From the NCBI GenBank assembly GCA_023418575.1, contig JAEZZM010000024.1, positions 1-27,946 on the forward strand: a stretch of 27,946 bases of DNA. Direction: 5' to 3'. Both the position numbers and the translations under genes were made by a program. The stretch is from Actinomycetes bacterium (GTDB taxonomy: Bacteria; Actinomycetota; Coriobacteriia; Coriobacteriales; JAEZZM01). The first letter of the stretch is position 1; every line of letters starts with the position of its first letter. Of this stretch, positions 15,849 through 24,087 are shown one piece after another. A model generated the notes under the pieces. The model searched no databases. It had not been told where the DNA came from and saw nothing but the letters and a program-made list of their open reading frames with translations.

Positions 15849-16857
15849 ACCTATCAGTCATGCCAGCCACATAATCTACAACCTGAGTCGAGGGATCATC
15901 CCCAGCATGCAGGCGGTATTCCACGGGCACTTCATCCAAGTGTTCTATATAGTAACTAAAGAGCTCTGTTACCAAATTAAAAGCACGCGGTATTTCTTTT
16001 AACGCGTCTCTTGAAGTATACACTTTTTTGAATAAAAATGCCCTGAGTTCCATCATTGCATCCCAGACCTTGGGCGACATTTGAATATCATCAACTTTGA
16101 GGGAATGTTCAACCATATCATGCACCATAGTTGAAATACGCTGAGACGAATTGTAACCAAGGACCTTATGGGTTGAGGCCGGTAGGTCACTCTCTGAAAT
16201 AAGCCCTGCTCTAATGGCATCATCTATATCATGATTAACATAGGCTATTCTATCTGCGGTTGCCACTATCCTACCTTCAAAGGTAAAGGCGCGCTGTTTA
16301 CCATTGTGGCACAGGATACCATCTAAAACCTCACGGGAAAGATTCAAACCTTCTCCCCTGTTTTCTAATTTTTCAACTACACGAACTGACTGCACTGAAT
16401 GACGATACAGGGTTGTATTCTCTTTTAAAATTGGATCAAGACCGCGATGCTGCGCGAGAGCATAAGAAAGTGCGTCTTCACCAGTATGCCCAAAGGGGGT
16501 ATGACCAAGGTCATGACCTAATGCTATTGCCTCAGTAAGATCCTCATTAAGTGAAAGAGCGCGTGCTATAGCCCGTGCAATTTGGCTAACTTCAAGAGTA
16601 TGAGTAAGCCTTGTTCTATAATGATCACCCTCTGGAGCTAAAAACACCTGAGTTTTATGCGAAAGCCTTCTAAAAGATTTAGAATGTAAGATTCTGTCTC
16701 TATCACGCTGAAAGGCGGTACGCATATCATCAAGTTCAATATCCTGAGCGCGCCCCATACTAAAGGTGCTTTTAGTAGCGCCCGCAGCCAGGCTAAGCTC
16801 TTTCTCTTCTAATTCCTGACGATAACTTAATTTAAAACGAGATTCCTTATCATTCAT
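15796..16857 (-). CDS. dgt: HD-domain deoxyguanosine triphosphate triphosphohydrolase-like protein
   Basis: Hydrolyses dNTPs to deoxynucleosides and triphosphate, influencing dNTP pools. The 353 aa protein matches the dGTPase-like group: FRRLSHKTQVF at 62-72, RTRLTHTLEVSQIARAIAR at 81-99 (metal-binding H86), LGHDLGHTPFGHTGEDAL at 113-130 (HD pair H115-D116), RHSVQSVRVVE near 152-162, and ATADRIAYVNHDIDDA near 199-214 supplying the last acidic ligand. Start ATG 16857 with GAGGAG six bases upstream. In many Bacillota this gene follows ppdK and precedes dnaG-rpoD; here it follows ppdK but leads into azlCD. Substrate specificity cannot be read from the sequence. Confidence 0.93.
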   Translation of the reverse strand: MNDKESRFKLSYRQELEEKELSLAAGATKSTFSMGRAQDIELDDMRTAFQRDRDRILHSKSFRRLSHKTQVFLAPEGDHYRTRLTHTLEVSQIARAIARALSLNEDLTEAIALGHDLGHTPFGHTGEDALSYALAQHRGLDPILKENTTLYRHSVQSVRVVEKLENRGEGLNLSREVLDGILCHNGKQRAFTFEGRIVATADRIAYVNHDIDDAIRAGLISESDLPASTHKVLGYNSSQRISTMVHDMVEHSLKVDDIQMSPKVWDAMMELRAFLFKKVYTSRDALKEIPRAFNLVTELFSYYIEHLDEVPVEYRLHAGDDPSTQVVDYVAGMTDRYAIRTYEQLFIPKSWSI

Positions 16858-17181
16858 AGCTAACTCCTCTGCTGTATCTTTCTTGCATTCAGCTTATCAA
16901 GTCACTATGACATCAATTTTTATGCATAAATTGCTCCATAATTTACACATATTTGTCCTAAAGCCTATAAGCATCTAAACCTTAGAAGCACTAAACCCTA
17001 GCCCCCTATAATTCCTATATGCCATCTTAAATGCAGCAAAGGCCCGCTACTCCTTACTCCTATATGCCTAAATAACAAAGAAGAGCTGAGACCCCCTGGC
17101 CCCAGCCCTTCTAGTAATATCGTAAATAAGCAAATCAGATAATTTGACTATCTATCTTTGCCTATCTTTGTCTATCTTCAC
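16858..17181. other. 324-nt gap between ppdK and dgt
   Basis: No gene is supportable here. It holds the ppdK terminator (17070-17111), the 10-bp tandem repeat at the ppdK 3' end (17152-17191), and an 11-bp direct repeat tcctatatgcc at 17013-17023 and 17058-17068. The 200 nt nearest dgt are A+T-rich and presumably contain the dgt promoter, but I cannot place it. Confidence 0.6.
17070..17111 (-). terminator. probable intrinsic terminator downstream of ppdK
   Basis: On the minus strand GAAGGGCTG (17111-17103) pairs with CAGCTCTTC (17088-17080) with one G-T pair around a G-rich 14-nt loop, then TTTGTTATTT. The tail is interrupted, so termination may be partial. Confidence 0.7.
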
Positions 17182-17191
17182 CTATCTATTA
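17152..17191. repeat. 10-bp tandem repeat at the 3' end of ppdK
   Basis: The plus strand reads four successive 10-mers: ctatctttgc, ctatctttgt, ctatcttcac, ctatctatta. The first two differ by one base and the others drift. The last copy covers the ppdK stop codon and final codons; the rest is downstream non-coding DNA. Confidence 0.8.
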
Positions 17192-19920
17192 TCGGAAACC
17201 TTAGTATCCTTAGCGAGCTTAGCCTGAGCTGCTGCAAGACGAGCCAGAGGTACGCGATACGGTGAACAGCTTACATACTCAAGACCAATCTCATAAAAGA
17301 CCTTGATAGATTCTGGGTCACCACCATGCTCTCCGCAAACCCCCAAGTGAATATGAGGATTGCTGCTTCTACCACGCTCGCAACCCATCCTTACCAGCTC
17401 AGCAACGCCCTCATCGATAGTTTCAAAGGGGTTACGTGGCAAGATCTTTTGATTGAGATACTGAGGAATAAATTTAGCTTCTACATCATCTCGTGAAAAA
17501 CCAAAGGTAGTTTGTGTAAGATCATTAGTTCCAAAGCTAAAGAAATCTGCAACCTTTGCAAGATCATCAGCCTTAACTGCAGCGCGAGGCAACTCCACCA
17601 TGGTTCCAATAGGAATATCCAAGCTCACCTTATGAGATGAAGAGATTTCTGCAATAATTTCTTCTGCCTCTTTGCGCAACAACGCAAGCTCATTATAGCT
17701 AGCTACCAAAGGAATCATAATCTCTGGTTTAGGATCAAGGCCCTGAGACTTAAGCTCAGCTGCTGCAGTAGCAATTGCTCGAACTTGCATACGTGGAAGT
17801 TCAGGATTTACCAAAGCAAGACGGCAACCCCTTAAGCCCAGCATGGGGTTAGCTTCAGACATGCCATCAATCTTTTCAAGGAGGCTGCGTTTTTGGGCGA
17901 TAAGTTCCTTATCGGCACCTTGAAGTTCAAGCTTTGCAATTTCAACCTCAAGCTTGCGAGGATCATCCAAAAACTCATGTAGTGGTGGATCAAGGAGGCG
18001 TACTGTTACGGTTTTTCCATCCATCTCCTTAAAGATTTCTAAGAAATCCCCTGTTTGAGCCTCCAGCAAATCCCTTAAAGCGCGCTCTTTAATTTCTTCA
18101 GAACCACCTAAGATAAAGGATTGAATAATGTTTTTACGATCACCCAAGAACATGTGTTCTGTTCTACAAAGACCTACGCCTTCTGCCCCAAAATCACGAG
18201 CAAGTGCAGAATCTTCTGGATTATCGGCATTAGCCCTAACACCTAAATCTCTAATTTCATCTGCCCAGCTTAAGATGGTCTCTAAATCACCGGAGAGCTC
18301 TGGAGAAATAAGCTTTACCTCTCCAAGGACCACTACACCGCTAGTTCCATCAATGGAGATAATGTCACCCTCATGCAATACGATATCGGTGCCGCCAACA
18401 ATAACCTCTTTCTTAGCAGCATCGATCTTAAGCGCGTCAACACCGCATACACAGGGAGCACCCATACCACGTGCAATAACCGCCGCATGAGAGGTTTTGC
18501 CACCATGGGAGGTCAATATTCCCTCTGCAGCTATCATTCCTGCAAGATCATCTGGGTTGGTCTCCCAACGTACCAAGATAACCTTTCTTCCTTCAGCAAC
18601 TGCCTCAACAGCATCTTTTGCGCTAAAGACCACCTCTCCAACAGCTGCTCCAGGTGAAGCATTAAGACCACGAGCAATCACCTTATAATTTTCACTAGAG
18701 TCAAACTGTGGATGCAAAAGCTGATCAAGCTGTGAAGGGTCTACGCGCATCAAGGCTTCTTCTTTAGTGATAAGCCCTTCGCTTACCATATCTAAAGCAA
18801 TCTTCAAAGCGGCAGGGGCAGTTCTTTTACCTACGCGTGTTTGAAGCATCCAAAGCTTACCTTGCTCAATGGTAAATTCAATATCGCACATATCGCGATA
18901 ATGATTTTCAAGAATAGAGAAAACCTCTTCTAATTCTGCGCCTGCAGACTCAAGTCCTGGATTTTCTTTTAGGCTCACTATGGGCTGGGTATTTCTAATA
19001 CCTGCAACAACATCCTCACCCTGAGCATTCACCAGGTAATCACCATAAAACTCTTTTGTTCCGTCTGCTGGATTTCGTGTAAAGGCTACACCTGTTGCTG
19101 AGGTTTCTCCCTTGTTGCCAAAGACCATAGCCTGAACATTAACCGCAGTTCCCAATTCATCAGAGATCTTATTTTGACGGCGATAAATAACGGCGCGTTC
19201 ATTCATCCAAGAACCAAATACTGCCTGAATAGCAAGCTGTAACTGTACAGAAGGATCCTGTGGGAAGCTTACCTTTCCGCTAGCATTTTTAAGTTCTGGA
19301 TGCTTTTCAGCAGACACCTCTTGAGCAAAAATTTCCTTAAATTCAGAAACCAACTCTTTTAAGTGAGTGGCTGATAATTCATTATCGCCCTTTACCCCAG
19401 CCATCAATTTTTTTGCAGTAATAGCGTTTTCAAATAGATCGCCATCAACATCCATTACTACCTTTGAAAACATCTGGATAAAACGACGATATGAGTCCCA
19501 AGCAAAGCGCTCATTTTCAGTCTGGGCAATAAGACCTTGAATAGATTCATCATTAAGACCCAGGTTTAAGACCGTATCCATCATACCTGGCATTGAGAAA
19601 GGCGCACCTGAGCGCACCGATACCAACAAAGGATCAGAGGGGTCACCAATACGCTTGCCAATTCTTTGCTCCAGATCCTCTCGATATGAAGCAATTTCTT
19701 CTAAAGCACCCTCTGGCCAGGTATTATCTGCGTTTGCATATTCAACGCAGGTCTGGCAGCTAATAGTAAATCCTGGAGGAACAGGCAGGCCAATTTTAGC
19801 CATTTCAGCAAGATTTGCACCTTTTCCGCCCAAAACGAACTTCATAGATGCTTCACCCTCGGTAACATTATTACCCTGAAGATCCTTGCCAAAGGCATAT
19901 ACGCGCTTAGTCTCAGACAC
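17182..19920 (-). CDS. ppdK: pyruvate, phosphate dikinase
   Basis: Interconverts pyruvate, ATP and phosphate with PEP, AMP and pyrophosphate; in fermenters it can serve glycolysis or gluconeogenesis. At 912 aa it is full length. Domain order: N-terminal ATP-binding domain (LGGKGANLAEM at 30-40, SVRSGAPFSMPGMMDTVLNL at 101-120), the swivelling His domain (GGKTSHAAVIARGMG at 473-487, with catalytic His478 and neighbouring Thr476, the residue targeted by the regulatory protein in this family), and the C-terminal PEP-binding barrel (GLCRTEHMF at 583-591, FGTNDLTQTTFGFSRDD at 796-812, VCGEHGGDP at 861-869 with catalytic Cys862). Start GTG 19920 with AAAGGAG five bases upstream. The regulator gene ppsR is directly upstream. 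Flanked on both sides by short tandem repeats. Confidence 0.98.
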   Translation of the reverse strand: MSETKRVYAFGKDLQGNNVTEGEASMKFVLGGKGANLAEMAKIGLPVPPGFTISCQTCVEYANADNTWPEGALEEIASYREDLEQRIGKRIGDPSDPLLVSVRSGAPFSMPGMMDTVLNLGLNDESIQGLIAQTENERFAWDSYRRFIQMFSKVVMDVDGDLFENAITAKKLMAGVKGDNELSATHLKELVSEFKEIFAQEVSAEKHPELKNASGKVSFPQDPSVQLQLAIQAVFGSWMNERAVIYRRQNKISDELGTAVNVQAMVFGNKGETSATGVAFTRNPADGTKEFYGDYLVNAQGEDVVAGIRNTQPIVSLKENPGLESAGAELEEVFSILENHYRDMCDIEFTIEQGKLWMLQTRVGKRTAPAALKIALDMVSEGLITKEEALMRVDPSQLDQLLHPQFDSSENYKVIARGLNASPGAAVGEVVFSAKDAVEAVAEGRKVILVRWETNPDDLAGMIAAEGILTSHGGKTSHAAVIARGMGAPCVCGVDALKIDAAKKEVIVGGTDIVLHEGDIISIDGTSGVVVLGEVKLISPELSGDLETILSWADEIRDLGVRANADNPEDSALARDFGAEGVGLCRTEHMFLGDRKNIIQSFILGGSEEIKERALRDLLEAQTGDFLEIFKEMDGKTVTVRLLDPPLHEFLDDPRKLEVEIAKLELQGADKELIAQKRSLLEKIDGMSEANPMLGLRGCRLALVNPELPRMQVRAIATAAAELKSQGLDPKPEIMIPLVASYNELALLRKEAEEIIAEISSSHKVSLDIPIGTMVELPRAAVKADDLAKVADFFSFGTNDLTQTTFGFSRDDVEAKFIPQYLNQKILPRNPFETIDEGVAELVRMGCERGRSSNPHIHLGVCGEHGGDPESIKVFYEIGLEYVSCSPYRVPLARLAAAQAKLAKDTKVSDNR

Positions 19921-19945
19921 AATTTCTCCTTTGAAAGTAGGCGTT

Positions 19946-19984
19946 AAAACCTGTCTATAAAACCTGTCTATAAAACCTGTCTAT
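19946..19984. repeat. three perfect 13-bp tandem repeats upstream of ppdK
   Basis: The plus-strand unit aaaacctgtctat occurs three times without a break (19946-19958, 19959-19971, 19972-19984); read on the minus strand the unit is ATAGACAGGTTTT. It lies between the ppsR stop and the ppdK ribosome site, 25 nt or more before the GTG. Could be a slippage array or repeated protein or RNA binding site. Confidence 0.95.
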
Positions 19985-20005
19985 AACTATAACAGTTTAC
20001 TGAGC

Positions 20006-20941
20006 TTATGCGTCAGCTTGAGATTGATTTTGCTTAAAACGAGCCAGTTCGGCTGCCTCAAAATACATTAAAATTTCTTGAGCGGTTTCCTCAACCGCTT
20101 TATTGTCAGTTCTTACCACTATGCAGCCCAGTTTACGCATCAAGGCGCGTGCCTCTTTTAGCTCATCTTCTATAAGCAAAGGTTCAGCATAAGAACCTGC
20201 TGCTGCTCGGGCCTCATCAGTACCCAAGCGCCTATATCGTATTTCCGATAAGATCTGGGGCGTAGACAAAAGTCCAAAGATTCTATGAGGCTCAAGATCA
20301 AAGAGTTCTCGTGGTGGCTCTACGCCAGGAGCTAGTGGAACATTAGCAACCTTATAGCCTTGAAAGGCCATATACATTGATAGCGGAGTTTTTGAAGTTC
20401 TGGACACACCAATCAAAACTATATCTGCAAGTGCAAGTTCATTGGTGTTGCGACCATCATCATGATTAACAGAAAACTCCATAGCCTCAATGCGCCTAAA
20501 ATAACGGGCATCTGTACGTCGTATAGCACCTGATTTACCAGAAGGAACTTCACCCGTAAGTTTAGATAAGGCCTCCACGCTAGGACCTAGCAAATCCACT
20601 GCTACACAGTCTCTTCTTTCAAGCTCCCACTTGATTTCTTCTCTAAAGATGGGGTCTGCAATAGTATAAAAAACTACAAATTTTCCTTGTGCTACAGCTT
20701 CGTCTGAAGGCTTATGAGAATCCAAAAACTGTTTAACTTGTTCTAAGTTTTGAGTCTTAGGTAGGCGCTGAATATGAACTGCACCACTTGAAAATTGAGA
20801 GGCTGCAGCTAAGGCTACATCAGCAGCGGTATCTCCCAAGGAATCTGATATTACGTGCACCGTTGGGACATATGCAGCGCAGCAACCAAAATCTACGCTT
20901 AAGCCATCCTCGCAAAAGCTGCTGTGAGATATATTTTCCAC
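20006..20941 (-). CDS. ppsR: PPDK regulatory protein (bifunctional ADP-dependent kinase / Pi-dependent pyrophosphorylase)
   Basis: DUF299-family enzyme that switches pyruvate phosphate dikinase off by phosphorylating the Thr near its catalytic His, and on again by phosphorolysis. A PEP-synthase-specific relative exists, but the ppdK gene next door makes PPDK the expected target. The 311 aa protein has VHVISDSLGDTAADVALAAA at 28-47 and the P-loop-like IGVSRTSKTPLSMYMA at 177-192, followed by VPLAPGVEPPRELF near 201-214 and a C-terminal DEARAAAGSYA segment. Start GTG 20941 with GAGGGGG upstream. About 25 N-terminal residues precede the conserved core, a little more than usual. Lies 69 nt after glyS, with a strong hairpin between. 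Confidence 0.93.
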   Translation of the reverse strand: MENISHSSFCEDGLSVDFGCCAAYVPTVHVISDSLGDTAADVALAAASQFSSGAVHIQRLPKTQNLEQVKQFLDSHKPSDEAVAQGKFVVFYTIADPIFREEIKWELERRDCVAVDLLGPSVEALSKLTGEVPSGKSGAIRRTDARYFRRIEAMEFSVNHDDGRNTNELALADIVLIGVSRTSKTPLSMYMAFQGYKVANVPLAPGVEPPRELFDLEPHRIFGLLSTPQILSEIRYRRLGTDEARAAAGSYAEPLLIEDELKEARALMRKLGCIVVRTDNKAVEETAQEILMYFEAAELARFKQNQSQADA

Positions 20942-20960
20942 TCAAGCCCCCTCATAAGAT

Positions 20961-20991
20961 TTGAGCTCTCCTTAATAGAAAGAGAGCTCAA
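20961..20991 (-). promoter_or_regulatory. strong hairpin between glyS and ppsR
   Basis: On the minus strand TTGAGCTCTCTTT (20991-20979) pairs with AAGGAGAGCTCAA (20973-20961), 13 bp including one G-T pair, with a 5-nt loop. No T run follows, so it is not a classical terminator. It ends about 20 nt before the ppsR start codon and could protect the glyQS mRNA end or set ppsR expression (inference). Confidence 0.6.
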
Positions 20992-21010
20992 GGATAATCA
21001 TGTATTACTA

Positions 21011-23092
21011 TTACTTAACAAGCTGTCCAACATCTGCAAGCTTTAAAAAGACCTCAACGAAACTGTTAAGAAGTTTAAATCTATTCTCACGAATCTTTTG
21101 ATCGGGGTCTGCAACAAAGACCTCTTCAAAGAAGCTATCAATAGGTTGGCGAAGTGATGCCAGTGCATCCATTGCCTCTTTGTATGCTTGTTTTGCCAAG
21201 GCTGCATCAAGTTTAAGCTGAACCTCATGTAAAGCTTGAGCAAGTTCATTTTCAGCCTCAACAAATAAACTTGCATCATAGTCACAACCCAAAGAAGTAT
21301 CAGTTAAATTGCGGGCTCGTGAAAAAGCAACGCCTAGATCAACAAAAAGTTCAGGTGCTTGCTTGCGCGCTTCTTCAAGTGCTGCAAGGCGTGCAAAGAA
21401 ATCATGAGGCCTCAAAAGGATTTTTTGGGCAGCAGCGCTTACCGCAGCTACAGAATCATGAGCAAAAGACATCTCTTTAGCTCTTACTTCCATGCGCGTT
21501 CTAAAGAAGTCTCTTAACTGCTTTAAAACAGCATCATAATCAAAATCAAGCTGAGTCTCATATTGCTTCAATGCATAAGCTAAGGATTTGTCTAGAGAAA
21601 TAGCAGGCTCTTCAAGCAAGATAGAAATTACTCCAAGCGCGGAGCGCCTGATGGCATAAGGATCAGATGAACCACTTGGTGCCTGTCCTAAAGCAAAAAT
21701 ACCTGCAATAGTATTAAGTTTATCAGCTAGAGCACAAAGGCGGGCAACAAAGGTGCTGGGAAGTTCATCATCTGCAAAGCGAGGTTTATAATGCTCTGCA
21801 ATTGCAGTGCAAACCTCAGGGTCTTCGCCGCTTAAGGCTGCATAATACGAACCCATAACACCTTGTAGAGAGGTAAATTCAACAACGGCATTAGTGACAA
21901 GATCACACTTAGCTAAAAGTGCAGCACGCTGAGCTAGTTTTGCCACATCTTCAGAGCTTTCTGCAATGCCTGCCATGTAAGCTGCAAGCTCACTCATGCG
22001 CTGAGCTTTTTGTGCAACACTACCCAACTTATCCTGGAAGACAATCTTTTCAAGCTGAGGGAAATATGAGTCCAAGGGGCGCTTAGAATCCTCAAAATAG
22101 AAAAAGGCTGCATCAGAGAGACGCGCGCGAACCACCCGCTCATTACCATCAACAATAATCTTTTCGCACTCAGGCTTACCATTTGAAGTGACGATAAAAC
22201 CGTTACTTAATTTTTGATCCTTATCATACAAGGGGAAGTAGCGTTGATGCTCAAGCATAGCATCAGTAATAATCTCTTTGGGGATTTGCAAAAACTCCTC
22301 ATCAAAATGAGCAAGCATGGCTGTGGGCCATTCAACAAGGTTTACTACCTCTTTAAAGGTGGATACAGGAATATCAGCCTTGCAGCCAGTCTGCTTTTCA
22401 ATTTGCGATATCCCCTCTTTAATCTTCTGGGCACGCTTATCTTGATCAACAATAACCTTACAGCTCAAGAGCTCATCTTCATAGTTAGAAGCTGAGCTAA
22501 TCTGGCATCCACCTGGGCAAATTAGCCTATGGCCTTGTGTTTCATTAGAAGCCTTTATGTCACCAAAGCTTACATCAATAACTTGATCATCTAAAAGCGC
22601 AAGAAGCCAACGAACGGGACGAGCAAAGCGCTCTGCACCTGAGCCCCAGCGCTGGGAACGAGGCCAAGAGATCTCCCCAATAAGTTTTGACATAAGCGGG
22701 GCTAAAAGCTCAGCTGCATCTTGTGAGGGCTTACTTATAGTACAAAAAACGTAGTCTTTGCCCTCTTCCTCTTGAATAAAAAGGTCCTCTACAGCTAAGC
22801 CCTTACCACGGGCAAAGCCTTCCGCTGCCTTGGTAGGCTTTCCTTGTGCATCAAAAGCAATGGAAGCGGCAGGTCCTCTTAAGCATTGCTCTAGAGCCTC
22901 GGTTTTGTCGGCAAGCCCCTTTACACAAAGCGCAATCCTCCTGGGAGTATATAAAACCCTTAGTTCCTCAAAATTTAGACGAAGTTCTTTAAGTGCCAGC
23001 TGGGCTTTTTCTTTTAATTCCTCTGCAGCTGGATATAAGTCAAGAGCTGGTAGCTCCTCGGTACCAATTTCTAATACAAAATCTTTTACCAT
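21011..23092 (-). CDS. glyS: glycyl-tRNA synthetase beta subunit
   Basis: Beta chain of the bacterial alpha2-beta2 glycyl-tRNA synthetase; it supplies most tRNA recognition. The 693 aa protein begins with the family hallmark LEIGTEELPA (residues 7-16). RVLYTPRRIALCV-like and GPA blocks follow, then PRSQRWGSGAERFARPVRWL near 144-163, DAMLEHQRYFPLYD near 278-291 and FYFEDSKRPL near 330-339. The HD-like region contains FADDELPSTFVARLCALADK and APSGSSDPYAIRRSALGV, and a helical anticodon-binding C-terminus follows. Start ATG 23092 with AGGAG upstream, 17 nt after glyQ. Complete. A two-subunit enzyme is unusual in typical high-GC Actinomycetota, which use a single-chain type, so this helps limit the taxon. 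Confidence 0.97.
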   Translation of the reverse strand: MVKDFVLEIGTEELPALDLYPAAEELKEKAQLALKELRLNFEELRVLYTPRRIALCVKGLADKTEALEQCLRGPAASIAFDAQGKPTKAAEGFARGKGLAVEDLFIQEEEGKDYVFCTISKPSQDAAELLAPLMSKLIGEISWPRSQRWGSGAERFARPVRWLLALLDDQVIDVSFGDIKASNETQGHRLICPGGCQISSASNYEDELLSCKVIVDQDKRAQKIKEGISQIEKQTGCKADIPVSTFKEVVNLVEWPTAMLAHFDEEFLQIPKEIITDAMLEHQRYFPLYDKDQKLSNGFIVTSNGKPECEKIIVDGNERVVRARLSDAAFFYFEDSKRPLDSYFPQLEKIVFQDKLGSVAQKAQRMSELAAYMAGIAESSEDVAKLAQRAALLAKCDLVTNAVVEFTSLQGVMGSYYAALSGEDPEVCTAIAEHYKPRFADDELPSTFVARLCALADKLNTIAGIFALGQAPSGSSDPYAIRRSALGVISILLEEPAISLDKSLAYALKQYETQLDFDYDAVLKQLRDFFRTRMEVRAKEMSFAHDSVAAVSAAAQKILLRPHDFFARLAALEEARKQAPELFVDLGVAFSRARNLTDTSLGCDYDASLFVEAENELAQALHEVQLKLDAALAKQAYKEAMDALASLRQPIDSFFEEVFVADPDQKIRENRFKLLNSFVEVFLKLADVGQLVK

Positions 23093-23109
23093 GATATACT
23101 CCTGGCTGC

Positions 23110-24048
23110 TTAATGAGTAGTTGACACTAAATTAATATGGCTTTTCTCAGGGGCGCTTTTTTCTAAGGCCTCCTTGCTTGCCACATGCTCTAGATATGAT
23201 TCACAGCAAAGCTTGGCAAGGGTTCTAACACGCAGGATATAAGCTGTGCGCTCTGTTGCAGAAAGAGCTCCTCGCGCATCTAAAATATTAAAAGCGTGCG
23301 AACATTTTAAGACACAGTCATAGGCTGGCAGAGGTAAGTTATGCTCTAAGGCTACATGGCATTCTTGCTCAAAATCATTAAACTTATTGCGCATGAGATC
23401 AATATTGGCAATCTCAAAGTTATAGCAAGAATTTTCACGTTCATTTTCTAAAAATACATCGCCATAGGTGAAAACTTTGCCGGTATCAGAGCTGTTCCAA
23501 ACAAGGTCATAAACAGAATCTACACCCTGAATATACATAGCCAGACGCTCTAGACCATAGGTTATCTCTACAGGAACAGGAGAACACTCTATACCACCAA
23601 CTTGCTGGAAGTAGGTAAACTGCGTTACCTCCATGCCATTAAGCCAAACTTCCCATCCAAGACCCCAGGCTCCCAGGGTTGGGCTTTCCCAGTCATCTTC
23701 AACAAAACGCACATCATGATCAGTAGGTTCAATACCAATAGCACGCAGAGAATCCAAATAGAGCTCTTGAGCATTTTCAGGAGAAGGCTTCATAATTACC
23801 TGAAATTGATAATAATGCTGCAGACGATTGGGGTTTTCACCATAGCGGCCATCTGTTGGACGGCGACTAGGCTGAACATAACAGGTGTTCCATTCTCCAG
23901 GACCCAAAGACCTTAAGGTTGTGGCTGTATGAAAGGTACCTGCACCTACCTCTGAATCATAAGGCTGCAAAACCACACAACCCTTTGAAGCCCAAAATCG
24001 TTGCAGCTCTAAGATAATATCCTGAAACGTCATGGCATCCTGCTTCAT
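23110..24048 (-). CDS. glyQ: glycyl-tRNA synthetase alpha subunit
   Basis: Class II catalytic chain that activates glycine and charges tRNA-Gly together with GlyS. The 312 aa product shows FQDIILELQRFWASKGCVVL at residues 8-27, QPYDSEVGAGTFHTATTLRS at 28-47, YVQPSRRPTDGRYGENPNRL near 57-76, HYYQFQVIMKPSPEN near 78-92, FVEDDWESPTLGAWGLGWEV near 114-133, and the EVTQFTYFQQVGG motif near 140-152. The C-terminal HAFNILDARGALSATER block is also present. ATG 24048 has AAAGGAG six bases upstream; an internal ATG five codons on is less well placed. Followed closely by glyS. Confidence 0.97.
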   Translation of the reverse strand: MKQDAMTFQDIILELQRFWASKGCVVLQPYDSEVGAGTFHTATTLRSLGPGEWNTCYVQPSRRPTDGRYGENPNRLQHYYQFQVIMKPSPENAQELYLDSLRAIGIEPTDHDVRFVEDDWESPTLGAWGLGWEVWLNGMEVTQFTYFQQVGGIECSPVPVEITYGLERLAMYIQGVDSVYDLVWNSSDTGKVFTYGDVFLENERENSCYNFEIANIDLMRNKFNDFEQECHVALEHNLPLPAYDCVLKCSHAFNILDARGALSATERTAYILRVRTLAKLCCESYLEHVASKEALEKSAPEKSHINLVSTTH

Positions 24049-24087
24049 CTATGCTCCTTTATCCTATGGATAGCCCTTTTGTAAAAC

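Noticed and set aside
18128..18490. 120-codon plus-strand frame opposite ppdK
   Set aside because: Antisense shadow of the conserved PPDK middle region; Ser/Pro-rich translation typical of reversed coding DNA.
19946..19984. The 13-bp repeats as a mini CRISPR array
   Set aside because: Units are contiguous with no spacers, far too short, and no cas genes are present.
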